A program made the translations under genes and the position numbers. Shown here piece after piece: positions 34,589 to 44,154 of a stretch of DNA of 64,000 bases (the stretch's first letter is position 1; the number at the start of each line of letters is the position of its first letter). This DNA comes from Aquiflexum balticum DSM 16537 (GTDB taxonomy: Bacteria; Bacteroidota; Bacteroidia; Cytophagales; Cyclobacteriaceae). Location: contig NZ_LT838813.1 of the NCBI RefSeq assembly GCF_900176595.1, positions 62,001 through 126,000 of the forward strand, in the 5' to 3' direction. Under the pieces are notes generated by a model. That model was given only the letters and a program-made list of their open reading frames with translations. It was not told the origin of the DNA and did no database searches.

Positions 34589-35519
34589 TATCCGTTGGAT
34601 TGGCTTGCTTTTCTTCAGGCTTCTTTGCCAAGGTCAAAATAGCCACCGTTACCAAGATGAAAACTGTCCCTAACCAATCCATTGCTGTAAATGTCACTCC
34701 AAGCCAAGCCACAGCAACCAAAGCAGCGGATAAAGGTTCCACCGAACAGAGCAAACTTGCCGTCTGGGCACCGATAAGAGTAAGGGAATACAGGAAGATT
34801 GAAAATGAAATCACTGTACCAAAAATAATGATGTAAGAAAAAGCACCGACCGTACCCATATCCCAAGTTCCGGAAACCATCCATGGTTTGGTATATAATG
34901 AAAACATAATTCCTCCAATCACCATGGCCCAACCCGTGACGGTAGGTGCGGAATATTTTCGGAGCAACTGAACTGGCTGAATGGTATAAACTGCAAGGGC
35001 TATTGCGGATAGAATCCCCCAAAACAAAGCTTTCTCAGAAATAACCAATACTTGAAAACTGCCGTGGGTGACCAATAAAAAAGTTCCTGCCAAAGCCAAA
35101 AACAATGCTGAATATTCCATCAACGATGGCCACCTTCTGTTTTTGAGTGCATAAAACCCTACCACAAAGACAGGCCCAATGTACTGAATGACTGTCGCTG
35201 TCGCTGCATTGGAGAGATTGATGCTGTAAAAATAGGTGTACTGCACAGTGACCATACCAAATATGCTGAATATCAGCAATTGGATAATATCTTTATGACT
35301 TTTCCATATCTGAAAGGCATCACTGTCTTTTCTGAATATGGCGAAGAGGATCAAGATCACTCCAGCCAAGAGCATGCGCCAAGAAACCAGCCACGCAGGG
35401 TCCATTTCTTTTTGCTCAAAAAGAAACTGGGCACATGTGCCTGATATACCCCAAAAGATGGCAGCAGAAAGAGCCAAAATAAAACCTGAAACACTTCTTG
35501 AAGCAGTAAGTCGGGGCAT
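34566..35519 (-). CDS. EamA/DMT family transporter
   Basis: A 317-residue inner-membrane protein with about ten hydrophobic segments in two EamA repeats. SAAIFWGISGTCAQFLFE is in the first, YIGPVFVVGFYAL closes it, and SVEPLSAALVAVAWLG is in the second. It is a drug/metabolite exporter of unknown substrate. The 3' end overlaps the DUF1080 gene on the other strand. Confidence 0.88.
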   Translation of the reverse strand: MPRLTASRSVSGFILALSAAIFWGISGTCAQFLFEQKEMDPAWLVSWRMLLAGVILILFAIFRKDSDAFQIWKSHKDIIQLLIFSIFGMVTVQYTYFYSINLSNAATATVIQYIGPVFVVGFYALKNRRWPSLMEYSALFLALAGTFLLVTHGSFQVLVISEKALFWGILSAIALAVYTIQPVQLLRKYSAPTVTGWAMVIGGIMFSLYTKPWMVSGTWDMGTVGAFSYIIIFGTVISFSIFLYSLTLIGAQTASLLCSVEPLSAALVAVAWLGVTFTAMDWLGTVFILVTVAILTLAKKPEEKQANPTDINQASLT

Positions 35520-35766
35520 AGGTTTGAGCGCTGATTATCAATTAAAAAACGAATGTAGCAATTGGAATGGAAATTTGATAAAAAGTAAAATAAATACCGA
35601 TGAGTAAATTTTACTTTACCACAAAAAACTGTTAGGCAATTATACTTGGCAATTTTTACACTTGTTTATCTTATTCCTTATTCAATATCCGAACCAACAT
35701 TCGGGTTCGAATTTTTGTTAACTATTCTAGAGGATGAAAATGGCATTAAACAGTTAAATTGGACGC

Positions 35767-36375
35767 ATGGATTTATTTGATTCGACATCGGGAAAAAACA
35801 AAAACTGGCTTCCAAAAGAAGGTATTGTCAATTATTATGGAAAAGTATTCAACCAAAAAGAGTCTGATTTTTTCTTTGAAACACTTTTGAATACCATCGA
35901 ATGGAAAAACGATGAGGCCTATATTTTTGGAAAAAAATATGTTACCAAACGCAAAGTCGCCTGGTATGGAGACCGGGATTTTGAATATACCTATTCCAAT
36001 GCCACCAAAAGGGCCTTACCTTGGACTAAGGAATTGCTTGAATTGAAACAAACCATCGAAGAAGAAACCAAAGAGACCTTCAATTCCTGCTTGCTCAATC
36101 TCTACCATACCGGCGAAGAGGGTATGGCTTGGCACAGTGATGGAGAAACTGACCTCAAGAAAAATGGTGCTATAGCTTCAGTGAGTTTTGGGGCAGATCG
36201 AAAATTTGCTTTCAAACACCGGGAAACAAAGGAAAAAGTCGAATTGCTCTTGGAACACGGAAGTCTTTTGGTTATGGCAGGTACTACCCAATCCCATTGG
36301 CTTCACCGCTTACCTCCCACCAAGTTGGTCCGGAGGCCAAGGGTCAACCTCACATTTAGAACGATTATAGGTTAG
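35767..36375 (+). CDS. AlkB-like alpha-ketoglutarate-dependent dioxygenase
   Basis: A 202-residue Fe(II)/2-oxoglutarate dioxygenase of the AlkB family. The metal ligands are H123 and D125 (AWHSDGE) and H180 (HRLPPT), and the 2-oxoglutarate arginines are R191 and R197 in RPRVNLTFR. It probably reverses alkylation damage on DNA or RNA (N1-methyladenine, N3-methylcytosine) in the cytoplasm. The length is that of the short ALKBH2/3-like bacterial members. It is a single gene. Confidence 0.9.
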   Translation: MDLFDSTSGKNKNWLPKEGIVNYYGKVFNQKESDFFFETLLNTIEWKNDEAYIFGKKYVTKRKVAWYGDRDFEYTYSNATKRALPWTKELLELKQTIEEETKETFNSCLLNLYHTGEEGMAWHSDGETDLKKNGAIASVSFGADRKFAFKHRETKEKVELLLEHGSLLVMAGTTQSHWLHRLPPTKLVRRPRVNLTFRTIIG

Positions 36376-36566
36376 GCCAAATGGCCCTAGTTGCAAACTT
36401 TGATTTAAAATAGAAATAGACTTTGCTTATAATAAAATGGGGTTTTTAAATGCCGTTGATTCATTTCATGAAAATACTCAAGTAATTTTCATGAAATTTT
36501 GTTCTGTACTTTGAGATTTTAAAACATTCATCATCCAAAAAAGTTACTTTTAAAACCCAAAAGATT

Positions 36567-37373
36567 ATGAAGTCCATCACTTTAACCAAATCAGTTCTTC
36601 TTCTGATTTTATCAACTATTTTTGTATTCACCAACTGTTCAGAACCGGAAGAACCTGCAGTCATTGATTGCTCTATTTCAAACCTTCTGGTGGAATTTAC
36701 CTCATCGAATCCAACTTCCTGTTCTGCCAAAGACGGAAGCATTATCCCCGTAGTAAAAGGAGGAAACGGTCCATTTCAATTTAATCTTGATGGACAGCCT
36801 TTTCAGTCTGTTTCTAGATTTGAGAATTTAGGGGCAGGAATCTATCAGTTGAATGTCAAAGACCAAAACGGATGTGAAAGATCTGTTAGTGTGCAACTGA
36901 ATTCGCCTGAATCAACCTTATCGGCCAATTTGGAGACGACAGAGAGCGGTTGCAATTTAGAAAATGGAACCATTCTTATTGGACCTGCGGGAGGTATTGA
37001 GCCATATACTTATAGATTGAACGATGGGCCCGCCACTTCTACCAATGCATTTTTTGGTCTTGGTTCAGGAAACTATAAGATAGAAATCGCTGATGCAAGC
37101 GGCTGTTCTACTACACAAACTATCAGGGTTTCAAACGGTGTTAAGTTTGGAGCTACCATCAAACCAATCATTGAGACCAATTGCGCATTTACAGGTTGTC
37201 ATTTGGATCAGGGCAACATCACCTTTGCTGTTTTCTCTAATATTCAGGTCCGGACTGCCGACATCATAGCCAGAATCCAAAGCGGCAATATGCCAAAAAA
37301 CCGTCCCAAACTGAATCAAGCAGATATAGATGCCATTATCTGTTGGGTTAATGACGGGGCCTTGGAGAATTAA
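36567..37373 (+). CDS. lipoprotein with SprB-type repeats and a CX4CH haem-like site
   Basis: A 268-residue lipoprotein (FVFTNC, Cys25). Two ~70-residue SprB-like repeats follow (CSAKDGSIIPVVKGGNGPF and CNLENGTILIGPAGGIEPY), each with a later YxLxxxD element. The last ~80 residues have NCAFTGCH (a CX4CH motif), a Met (NMP) about 45 residues later and IDAIICWVNDGA at the end, a pattern seen in short c-type cytochrome domains of this phylum. It is probably on the cell surface or periplasmic and may bind one haem through the unusual spacing. No partner gene is adjacent. Confidence 0.75.
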   Translation: MKSITLTKSVLLLILSTIFVFTNCSEPEEPAVIDCSISNLLVEFTSSNPTSCSAKDGSIIPVVKGGNGPFQFNLDGQPFQSVSRFENLGAGIYQLNVKDQNGCERSVSVQLNSPESTLSANLETTESGCNLENGTILIGPAGGIEPYTYRLNDGPATSTNAFFGLGSGNYKIEIADASGCSTTQTIRVSNGVKFGATIKPIIETNCAFTGCHLDQGNITFAVFSNIQVRTADIIARIQSGNMPKNRPKLNQADIDAIICWVNDGALEN

Positions 37374-37403
37374 AGAAGAATATTTTTTATTCCTCCTTTA
37401 ATT

Positions 37404-38198
37404 CTACCCTTTCAATTTTCCACTCTCATCAATTTCAAACTTCCAGAAAAAATCTATGCATTCATTGGATACATTTGGCGTATCACAAGCCTGATGAGTA
37501 CCCTCAATGGAATATCCATTAGAATCAGAAAGCCTCGATATCTTTTTCCCATAGTCATTGAAAAATCCTCCGTACGTTTCCTGCCAAATCAATTCACCAT
37601 CTACATTGATTTTTAAAAGCAGTGCATCATAATTTCCTTTGCCAAATGAGCTTGTAGACCCTACCACCAAGCATCCCCCATCTTTGGTAGAAATAACCTC
37701 TCCCGCCCTATCATAGCTGCTGCCTCCAAATGTATGTTGCCAGAGAATCTTTCCATCTTTTTCTTTTTTGGTTACTTCAATATCACAGACACTTTCATCT
37801 CCACAATTGATGGTAGCAACGGAATATTGGTGATCATTTGGAGAATAATCAGTAACTGATTTGGTAGGCAGCCATAGATAAAGTGAAAAAACAATGATGA
37901 GCATAATACTTGAAACAAAAACTTTTCTAATTGTAAAATTGCCTAGGATTGGATTGATTATGTTCATAAGTGATTTTGATAAATTAAGGTGAAAAGAATT
38001 CTTTTTTTGTGAATTCAGAGCTTTCAAATCAATCTCCAATGCCTTACTAAGCATTTTTAGGGAAAAGGTACTTGGATTGACTTCGTTGTTTTCCATTCGC
38101 TGTATGGTACGGATGGATAGCCCACTTAACTCTGCAAGTTCTGCTTGAGTAAGTCCTCTTTCTTTCCGTAAGGATTTGATTCTTGCTCCTTGATTCAC
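37404..38198 (-). CDS. membrane-anchored XRE-type regulator with extracytoplasmic propeller-like domain
   Basis: A 264-residue protein with an N-terminal XRE/Cro-type helix-turn-helix (residues 6-60; ERGLTQAELAELSGLSIRTI), a single membrane segment at about 93-110 and a C-terminal extracytoplasmic part. The latter has two repeats of the type ILWQHTFGGSSYDRAGEVI and LIWQETYGGFFNDYGKKI, as in secreted beta-propeller (SBBP-like) proteins, too few to close a propeller alone. It looks like a one-component membrane sensor that binds DNA directly. It ends convergent with the lipoprotein gene. Confidence 0.78.
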   Translation of the reverse strand: MNQGARIKSLRKERGLTQAELAELSGLSIRTIQRMENNEVNPSTFSLKMLSKALEIDLKALNSQKKNSFHLNLSKSLMNIINPILGNFTIRKVFVSSIMLIIVFSLYLWLPTKSVTDYSPNDHQYSVATINCGDESVCDIEVTKKEKDGKILWQHTFGGSSYDRAGEVISTKDGGCLVVGSTSSFGKGNYDALLLKINVDGELIWQETYGGFFNDYGKKISRLSDSNGYSIEGTHQACDTPNVSNECIDFFWKFEIDESGKLKG

Positions 38199-38919
38199 TT
38201 TTCAAATGTCTTAATAACCAACCTAAAAATTAACGTCAGACATACGTCATGTTTACGACATCTTAACAGATGGATTGATCTCAATGTTTGACTGTTGTGA
38301 TTTTTTTTTAGAAGATCCAATCAAAACTTAAAGCGCTGTCCTTTTGGCAGGTTGAAGGAAAACAATCATTAATGCCAATCAAACTACTATATCAATACCT
38401 CAAATAAAACGGAGCATTAGAACGAAATTATCAAAAATGGGATCAAGGCATTGGCGTGGACTATGACGCCTCAGTGGGAAATCTGAAATCCTTTTTACAG
38501 CAGAGGGCAAGTTGGATGGATGGTGTAATTGGTGGGTTTTAAGAATCCCTTTAAAATCAAAAACCATTGAGGGTAATTAAATTAAAAAAGTAATTCGGCA
38601 ATACCTGAAGTAATTGGTCAACAATCACATTTAAAGGATGGGGTTTTAAGCGCTTCTTGTGTCTTCGGACTTCTAACCATTTCCAAAATTTTAGAAGCTT
38701 ATTGGATAGAGAGCAGATAACCTTACATTTTGCTTAGGATATACTTACCGGAATAAAGGGAAAACCAAATCAGGTTGATTTTTTGTCCAAAATAATAATC
38801 CCTGCATTTTATAAACTTGATAATTGATTAATTTTAGAGTTATACCTAAAATCCTGACAGTACAGGATACTGACAAGAGTTTCTGATGATATCTTGAATT
38901 TTTAATACCTCTTATATTT
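38199..38919. other. 721-bp region with a gene remnant and no intact gene
   Basis: AT-rich sequence. Apart from the CotH-like fragment at 38408-38542 there is no plausible gene. The right end holds the presumed promoter of the DUF4432 operon; TACCTCTT about 10 bp before the start is a weak match to the -7 box. Confidence 0.5.
38408..38542 (+). pseudogene. remnant of a CotH-like protein C-terminus
   Basis: A 44-codon open stretch between stops reads with RNYQKWDQGIG followed by VGNLKSFLQQRASWMD before TAA. The spacing of RNY-x-x-W, then L-K-x-[FW]-L-x-x-R-x-x-W-[ML]-D, is that of the C-terminal end of CotH kinase-family proteins. There is no start codon, and the upstream sequence is interrupted in all frames. 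It is read as a decayed gene end; the assignment rests on one short segment. Confidence 0.4.
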
Positions 38920-40002
38920 ATGAATGGTCCCAATCAATCTGAAAATTATTTTTGGAAAGACAAAATATCGAATTCCAATCAACTTGGTGGAATAGAAACT
39001 TCTGTTTTGGACAATGGGCCTGGGAAAGGTGTCAGGATTGCGTGGTTCAGTACAGGGACTGGATTGAGGTATAAGATTATTTTGGACAGAGGCATGGACA
39101 TAGCAGATGCTTTTTTCAATGCCCACAGTTTGGCTTGGATCAGCCACGCAGGGGTAGTGGCACCACAACCCTTTTCCAATAAAGGAATTGATTGGCTAAG
39201 GACTTTTGCTGGGGGACTTTTGACCACCTGTGGTTTATCCCATATCGGAGGTCCTGAATCTGACGAATCCGGTTCAAGAGGACTTCACGGAAATTTCAGC
39301 AATATTCCGGCAGAGATTGTTTCCATTCAACAACCTGATCCAATAAATGGCAAACTGGAAATGAGTATTACAGGTATTGTCAGGGAGACTACTACCTTTG
39401 GGCCAAGCCTTGAATTGAAAAGGACAATCTCAGGAACACTTGGGCATGCCTATTTGAAAATCCACGATGAGGTCACCAATATGGGCAATACTGATGCACC
39501 ACATATGTTGCTGTATCATATCAACTGTGGGTATCCTCTGATTGACGAAGGCACAGATATTATATGGCAAGGCAGTTGGCATTCGATGGACTATAACCCC
39601 GAAAACAGGATTTTCAATACCAACAATAATTTCAAAAAGTGTCCTGCCCCTATGGATGAGCATGCCGGGTTTGGGGAAGATGTTGCGTTCATTTCCCCTC
39701 AATCAGATCAAGGCGGAAATTGTACTTGTGGATTTGTCAACCAAAATTTAGGGATAGGCTTATCCATTAAGTTCAATACCAAACAGCTTCCCTGGCTGGT
39801 CAACTGGCAACATTGGGGAAAAGGAGAGTATGTCACAGCACTGGAACCTGCCACCAACCCTCCAATTGGACAGGCCAAAGCCCGAAAAAAAGGAACTTTG
39901 ATTCAATTGGCACCAGGTGAAAGAAGGATTTATGATCTTGAAATCAGTGTCATAAACCACCCGAATGAATTAAAAAATCTATTGAAAATAAATAACCATT
40001 AA
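38920..40002 (+). CDS. DUF4432 (aldose 1-epimerase-like) protein
   Basis: A 360-residue galactose-mutarotase-like beta-sandwich protein of the DUF4432 family, with LDRGMDIADAFFNAHSLAW, GLLTTCGLSHIGGP, GLHGNFSNIPAE, LLYHINCGYPLIDEG and a C-terminal ALEPATNPPIGQ. It is expected to bind and perhaps epimerise a sugar in the cytoplasm. It is the first gene of a four-gene set with a 26-bp gap to the next. Confidence 0.85.
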   Translation: MNGPNQSENYFWKDKISNSNQLGGIETSVLDNGPGKGVRIAWFSTGTGLRYKIILDRGMDIADAFFNAHSLAWISHAGVVAPQPFSNKGIDWLRTFAGGLLTTCGLSHIGGPESDESGSRGLHGNFSNIPAEIVSIQQPDPINGKLEMSITGIVRETTTFGPSLELKRTISGTLGHAYLKIHDEVTNMGNTDAPHMLLYHINCGYPLIDEGTDIIWQGSWHSMDYNPENRIFNTNNNFKKCPAPMDEHAGFGEDVAFISPQSDQGGNCTCGFVNQNLGIGLSIKFNTKQLPWLVNWQHWGKGEYVTALEPATNPPIGQAKARKKGTLIQLAPGERRIYDLEISVINHPNELKNLLKINNH

Positions 40003-40028
40003 CAATAAACCCAATAACAAACAAGCAC

Positions 40029-41234
40029 ATGAGTTTGGCAAAAAAAGCATTAGAACAAGGTGAAGGAATTCTCAGATTGGCACCTACTTGGGTACCAAGG
40101 TCTTTTTGTGTACCTGGACGTAGAATCAAATTGCATCCCGATGACTATTATGTCCTTGGTGGAGCAAGAGGCGGTATAGATGAAAGGTGGCTTTCTTCCA
40201 CTACCCCGGCCCAAAATGGTCCCTTGACTGGAAAAAATGAAGGTTTGAGTCCTGTGGTTTTTCAGGATGGTAAGGAAGAAAAGCAGTTTTTGCTCAAAGA
40301 TGCCATCGAGGAACTTGGCAGTGAAATCATCGGTCCCCGTATTTGGGGAAAGTACAAAAGCTGGCCCATGTACTCCAAATTTTTTGACAATATGGGACCA
40401 CTCCCCCACCACATCCATCATAATGATGAATATGCTTCCATGACAGGTCAGAAGGGGAAACCCGAAGCCTATTATTTCCCACCACAACTCAATAACCATG
40501 GAGGGGATTTTCCTTATACCTTTTTTGGAATAGCACCGGGCACCACCAAAGAGCAGATTAAAGAATGCCTGATGAATTTCAATAAGGGTGACAATAAGAT
40601 CACCAACTATTCCCAAGCATTCAAATTGGAGCCCGGAACAGGTTGGGATGTACCTCCCGGAATGCTGCATGCCCCGGGGAGTTTGTGCACCTATGAACCA
40701 CAAAAGGCCTCCGATATTTTTGCCATGTATCAATCTTTGGTCAATGAAGCGATCATTCCGGAAGAATTACTTTGGAACGGAACTCCCAAAGACAGAATTG
40801 GCGATTATGACCTGTTGGTGGAGGTCATAGATTGGGAACTGAATACCAATCCAAATATTCTTGAAACCCGCTTTATGTTACCAAAACCAGTCTCTGAACT
40901 GGAAAATATGAAATCCAATGGCTATATTGAAAACTGGATCTGCTATTTATCCCATGACTATAGTGCCAAAGAACTGACTGTATTTCCAGGTCAGACAGTA
41001 ACCATTACCGATAATGCTGCTTATGGCCTGATTATGATGCAAGGTCATGGAAAAATGGGTGTTTGGGACATTGAGACGCCTGCTTTGATAAGATACGGTC
41101 AATTGACGCACGACGAATATTTCGTCTCTGAAAAAGCCGCATCGGCAGGGGTGAAAATTACCAACCACTCAAAGACAGATCCCATTGTCATGTTGAAACA
41201 TTTCGGGCCGGACAATCCGGATTTGAAGCTTTGA
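40029..41234 (+). CDS. class I mannose-6-phosphate isomerase-like cupin protein
   Basis: A 401-residue two-cupin protein. PLPHHIHHNDEYA has the metal-binding HxH...E pattern of type I phosphomannose isomerases, and GTGWDVPPGMLHAPGS supplies the later His. Similarity to characterised enzymes is remote, so the substrate may be a sugar related to mannose or an inositol derivative. It lies within the DUF4432/TIM/Gfo operon. Confidence 0.72.
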   Translation: MSLAKKALEQGEGILRLAPTWVPRSFCVPGRRIKLHPDDYYVLGGARGGIDERWLSSTTPAQNGPLTGKNEGLSPVVFQDGKEEKQFLLKDAIEELGSEIIGPRIWGKYKSWPMYSKFFDNMGPLPHHIHHNDEYASMTGQKGKPEAYYFPPQLNNHGGDFPYTFFGIAPGTTKEQIKECLMNFNKGDNKITNYSQAFKLEPGTGWDVPPGMLHAPGSLCTYEPQKASDIFAMYQSLVNEAIIPEELLWNGTPKDRIGDYDLLVEVIDWELNTNPNILETRFMLPKPVSELENMKSNGYIENWICYLSHDYSAKELTVFPGQTVTITDNAAYGLIMMQGHGKMGVWDIETPALIRYGQLTHDEYFVSEKAASAGVKITNHSKTDPIVMLKHFGPDNPDLKL

Positions 41235-41235
41235 A

Positions 41236-41262
41236 AAAAGACGGAAGACAGAAGACGGAAGA
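41236..41262. repeat. short imperfect repeat of GACGGAAGA units
   Basis: GACGGAAGACAGAAGACGGAAGA is a direct repeat in the gap between operon genes. A comparable low-complexity cluster is at 42357-42385. Both look like non-coding drift. Confidence 0.45.
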
Positions 41263-41321
41263 TGCTGATAGTTAACCAAAAATAATAACTCAATAACCAT
41301 TAACTTTAAACTAAAATAACC

Positions 41322-42353
41322 ATGTCCCAAAATAACTATCCCAAACTTCACAATGCCACTTGGCCGGGTATTGTAGGAAAAGGGCCTGATTCTGAGCCTG
41401 TCATTTCTTTTGATGAGATGCTAAAACATACTGCAGCCGCCGAAGTTGGCGGTGTAAAATTTGACGGTATCGATATTGGACTTTTTGATCCACATATCGA
41501 CTTGGATATGTCAGATGATGGCATCAAGAAATTGGCTGAAAAAGTTCAAAACCTCAATCTCAATATCGGTAGCTTAGTCGCTCCGATTTGGGGAGGACCC
41601 GCAATGGGCAGCAAAGAAGAGCGGGCCACTTTTGTGGAAATGGTCCGAAAATCATGCGTATTCGGTCAGAAACTGAAAGAACTTGGGGTAAGACCTTATG
41701 GTGTGGTTCGGATTGACTCTGCCAGCAGCGTGGAAAACTGGGCAAAAGACCCGATTAACAACACCAAACTGATTGCACAAACATTTAGAGAGGCCTGCGA
41801 TGTAGCCGCTGATTTTGGGGAGAAATTGGCTGCAGAAGGAGAGATTTGCTGGGGGGGAATGCATAGTTGGCGCGCAATGATAGACACCCTTGACCAGACA
41901 AACCGTCCCAATATCGGTTTTCAGGCAGATATGTCCCATACCTTTTTGTATATGTTGGGATACAATAGCCCTGATGACAGAATCCTTCCAAAAGATTTTG
42001 ACTGGAACGATCGGGAAACTTTGGATGAAGCTTTCAAAAAACTCACCAAAGCTTTACGCCCTTGGACCATTGATTTTCATGTAGCCCAAAATGATGGAAC
42101 TGTTTTCGGTTCAGGTTCTCATGACAAAACAGGAAGACATTGCTTGGCAACAGATCCCAATGGAAAATTGGATATTACCCATGATGCCGGCCATTGGTTA
42201 AGGAATGCCGATGGTCAACTTACAAAAGCATTCAAACATATTTGTTGGGATGGCTGTATGTTCCCAAATGCTGTCATGGGGAAACAGAATACCTGGAATG
42301 ATATCCTCGCTGCCATGATCAAGGTTCGGGAAGCGCATGGATGGGTGGGGTAA
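41322..42353 (+). CDS. sugar phosphate isomerase/epimerase-like TIM-barrel protein
   Basis: A 343-residue AP-endonuclease-2-type TIM barrel. Metal ligands are probably in the segments EGEICWGGMHSW, GFQADMSHTF, IDFHVAQNDG and DPNGKLDITHDAGHW. Members act as sugar or inosose isomerases and dehydratases. It is preceded by a short AGACGGAAGACAG-type tandem repeat and follows the PMI-like gene by 87 bp. With the Gfo/Idh enzyme downstream it fits an inositol- or keto-sugar-like pathway. Confidence 0.8.
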   Translation: MSQNNYPKLHNATWPGIVGKGPDSEPVISFDEMLKHTAAAEVGGVKFDGIDIGLFDPHIDLDMSDDGIKKLAEKVQNLNLNIGSLVAPIWGGPAMGSKEERATFVEMVRKSCVFGQKLKELGVRPYGVVRIDSASSVENWAKDPINNTKLIAQTFREACDVAADFGEKLAAEGEICWGGMHSWRAMIDTLDQTNRPNIGFQADMSHTFLYMLGYNSPDDRILPKDFDWNDRETLDEAFKKLTKALRPWTIDFHVAQNDGTVFGSGSHDKTGRHCLATDPNGKLDITHDAGHWLRNADGQLTKAFKHICWDGCMFPNAVMGKQNTWNDILAAMIKVREAHGWVG

Positions 42354-42716
42354 GTGTCGGATGTCCGATGACGGATGACCGATGTTGAGGGACGGGAGAA
42401 GGACGATGATAAAGATTTGTGCCGTCTTTGGTAGTAGTAGAGAAAATTAGCACTTACAGAAAAGGAATGACATTAAGATGGGCATCATTCCGATGCACGA
42501 GGAATCTCTAGAGGTCCTATTTATGCTTGTATTTATCATTTCCTGGACCTTATGAGATTCTTCTCTACGTTCAGCATGACGGTGACTCCCAAAATCTGAC
42601 AGTAGTTATCAGGTAAACGGATTTAAGCAAATCCACTTTGCTTTTCTAACTTCTAATTCCATTTTATACTGGAATTTAAATCTAAAATCTGCAATCAAAA
42701 ATCTAAAATTCAAATC
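42354..42716. other. intergenic region with a CGATGTCCGATGACGG cluster and a palindromic dispersed repeat
   Basis: 363 bp inside the operon region. The left end has repeated GGATG/CCGATG units (42357-42385). At about 42470-42585 is a dispersed repeat with arms CGAGGAATCTC and GAGATTCTTCTCTACG, followed by TTCAGCATGACGG, a sequence very common between genes in this phylum. I see no gene. The gap means the last operon gene may have its own promoter. Confidence 0.55.
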
Positions 42717-43877
42717 ATGAGCAACAAAAAACAAATCCGAATAGGCCTGATAGGGACAGGTCTAATGGGTCGAATCCATACCAATGCTTACAAAAGAATA
42801 CCCGATTTCTTTCCTGAATATGAATATCAACCAGTCCTTCAGGCAGTATGTGCCAGACGGGAAGACAAGGTAAAAGCATTTGCAGCACAATGGGGTTATG
42901 CCTCCTTCGAAACTGATTGGAAGAAATTAATTGCCCGGGAAGATATCGATGCAGTGGACATTTGCACCCCCAATTCTTCCCATGCAGAAATAGCCATTGC
43001 TGCTGCAGCAGCAGGAAAAATGATACTTTGCGAAAAACCGCTTTCAAAAACAGTGAAAGAAGGAGAAGCAATGGTCGAAGCTGTGGAAAAAGCAAGAGTC
43101 AAAAATACAGTTTGGTACAATTACCGAAAAGTTCCTGCGGTGACTTTGGCCAAGGAAATTGTTGCTTCCGGAAAACTTGGGAAAATATTCCATTACCGCG
43201 CCAACTTCCTACAGGACTGGACAATCAATCCCGAACTGCCACAAGGCGGAGATGGGCTCTGGAGATTGGATGTGGACGCAGCAGGTTCAGGTGTTACAGG
43301 TGACTTGTTGGCACATTGCATTGATACAGCCATGTGGATCAATGGTGGTATCAAAGATGTTTCTGCCATGACCGAAACTTTCGTCAAAGAAAGGGTGCAT
43401 CAGGGAAGCGGACAGGTTCAGAAAGTCGGCATTGACGATGCCTGTATTTTCCATTGCCACTTTGACAATGGTTCACTAGGGCTTTTTGAGGCTACAAGGT
43501 ATGCAAGGGGTCACAAGGCGCTTTATACCTTTGAAATCAACGGGGAAAATGCCTCGATCAGATGGGATTTGCATGATATGAACTGGCTGGAATATTTTGA
43601 CCATAAAGATGATCCGCATGTCAGGGGATGGAGAAAAATCCACATCACGGAAGGAGAGCAACCCTATATGAAAAGGTGGTGGATTCCTGGAACCTCTATA
43701 GGTTACGAGCATTCCTTTATCCATCATGCTGCTGACTTCTTTTATGCTCTAGAAACCGGAAAGCCTTGCCATCCGACTTTTCAGGACGCTTTGGAAACCC
43801 AAAAAGTCTGTCAGGCTGTTTTGGATTCAGCCAATGAAAAGAAATGGAAGGATACTGGTGTAGATTGGAAGGGGTGA
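42717..43877 (+). CDS. Gfo/Idh/MocA family oxidoreductase
   Basis: A 386-residue cytoplasmic NAD(P)-dependent oxidoreductase with [12 protein letters not shown] near residue 10 and the family motif CEKPLSKT near 103, followed by a C-terminal alpha/beta domain ([13 protein letters not shown], with the His expected near the active site). Similar proteins oxidise inositols or sugars. No signal peptide is seen, unlike the exported homologue at 1533-3152. It is the last gene of the 38920-43877 set. Confidence 0.88.
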   Translation: MSNKKQIRIGLIGTGLMGRIHTNAYKRIPDFFPEYEYQPVLQAVCARREDKVKAFAAQWGYASFETDWKKLIAREDIDAVDICTPNSSHAEIAIAAAAAGKMILCEKPLSKTVKEGEAMVEAVEKARVKNTVWYNYRKVPAVTLAKEIVASGKLGKIFHYRANFLQDWTINPELPQGGDGLWRLDVDAAGSGVTGDLLAHCIDTAMWINGGIKDVSAMTETFVKERVHQGSGQVQKVGIDDACIFHCHFDNGSLGLFEATRYARGHKALYTFEINGENASIRWDLHDMNWLEYFDHKDDPHVRGWRKIHITEGEQPYMKRWWIPGTSIGYEHSFIHHAADFFYALETGKPCHPTFQDALETQKVCQAVLDSANEKKWKDTGVDWKG

Positions 43878-44102
43878 TTTCAGTTGGCAGTCGCGGTGAT
43901 CAGTCTCAGTATTCAGTGATCCTTCGGCAATAAATGCATCATTCTCTTTACTCCAAAAGATAATCACTTCATATTTCGGTATAAATGTTTGCTTTTCTTT
44001 AAAATGCAAACTGCCAAATGAGACTGAAACTTAGGAAGGTCTACCTATTCCAGAGCCTAAAGGGAAATTGATATTTGCCTGATTTTATTGCCAAAAAAAA
44101 TT

Positions 44103-44128
44103 CCCCCAGATTCCAATAAATCTGGGGG
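44103..44128. terminator. bidirectional terminator
   Basis: A 10-bp stem CCCCCAGATT/AATCTGGGGG with loop CCAATA has TTTTGCTTT after it on the + strand and a long T-run (A8 upstream on the + strand) on the minus strand. It ends both the Gfo/Idh operon and the convergent DUF2911 gene. Confidence 0.85.
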
Positions 44129-44154
44129 TTTTGCTTTAATGTCAAATAATGAAT

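Noticed and set aside
41236-42385. Short GACGGAAGA and GGATG/CCGATG clusters as CRISPR-like repeats
   Set aside because: Units are too short and irregular, without spacers or cas genes; there is no CRISPR array in the window.
42896-43303. Overlapping frames opposite or within the Gfo/Idh gene at 42717-43877
   Set aside because: Composition follows the codon structure of the real gene in shifted frames.
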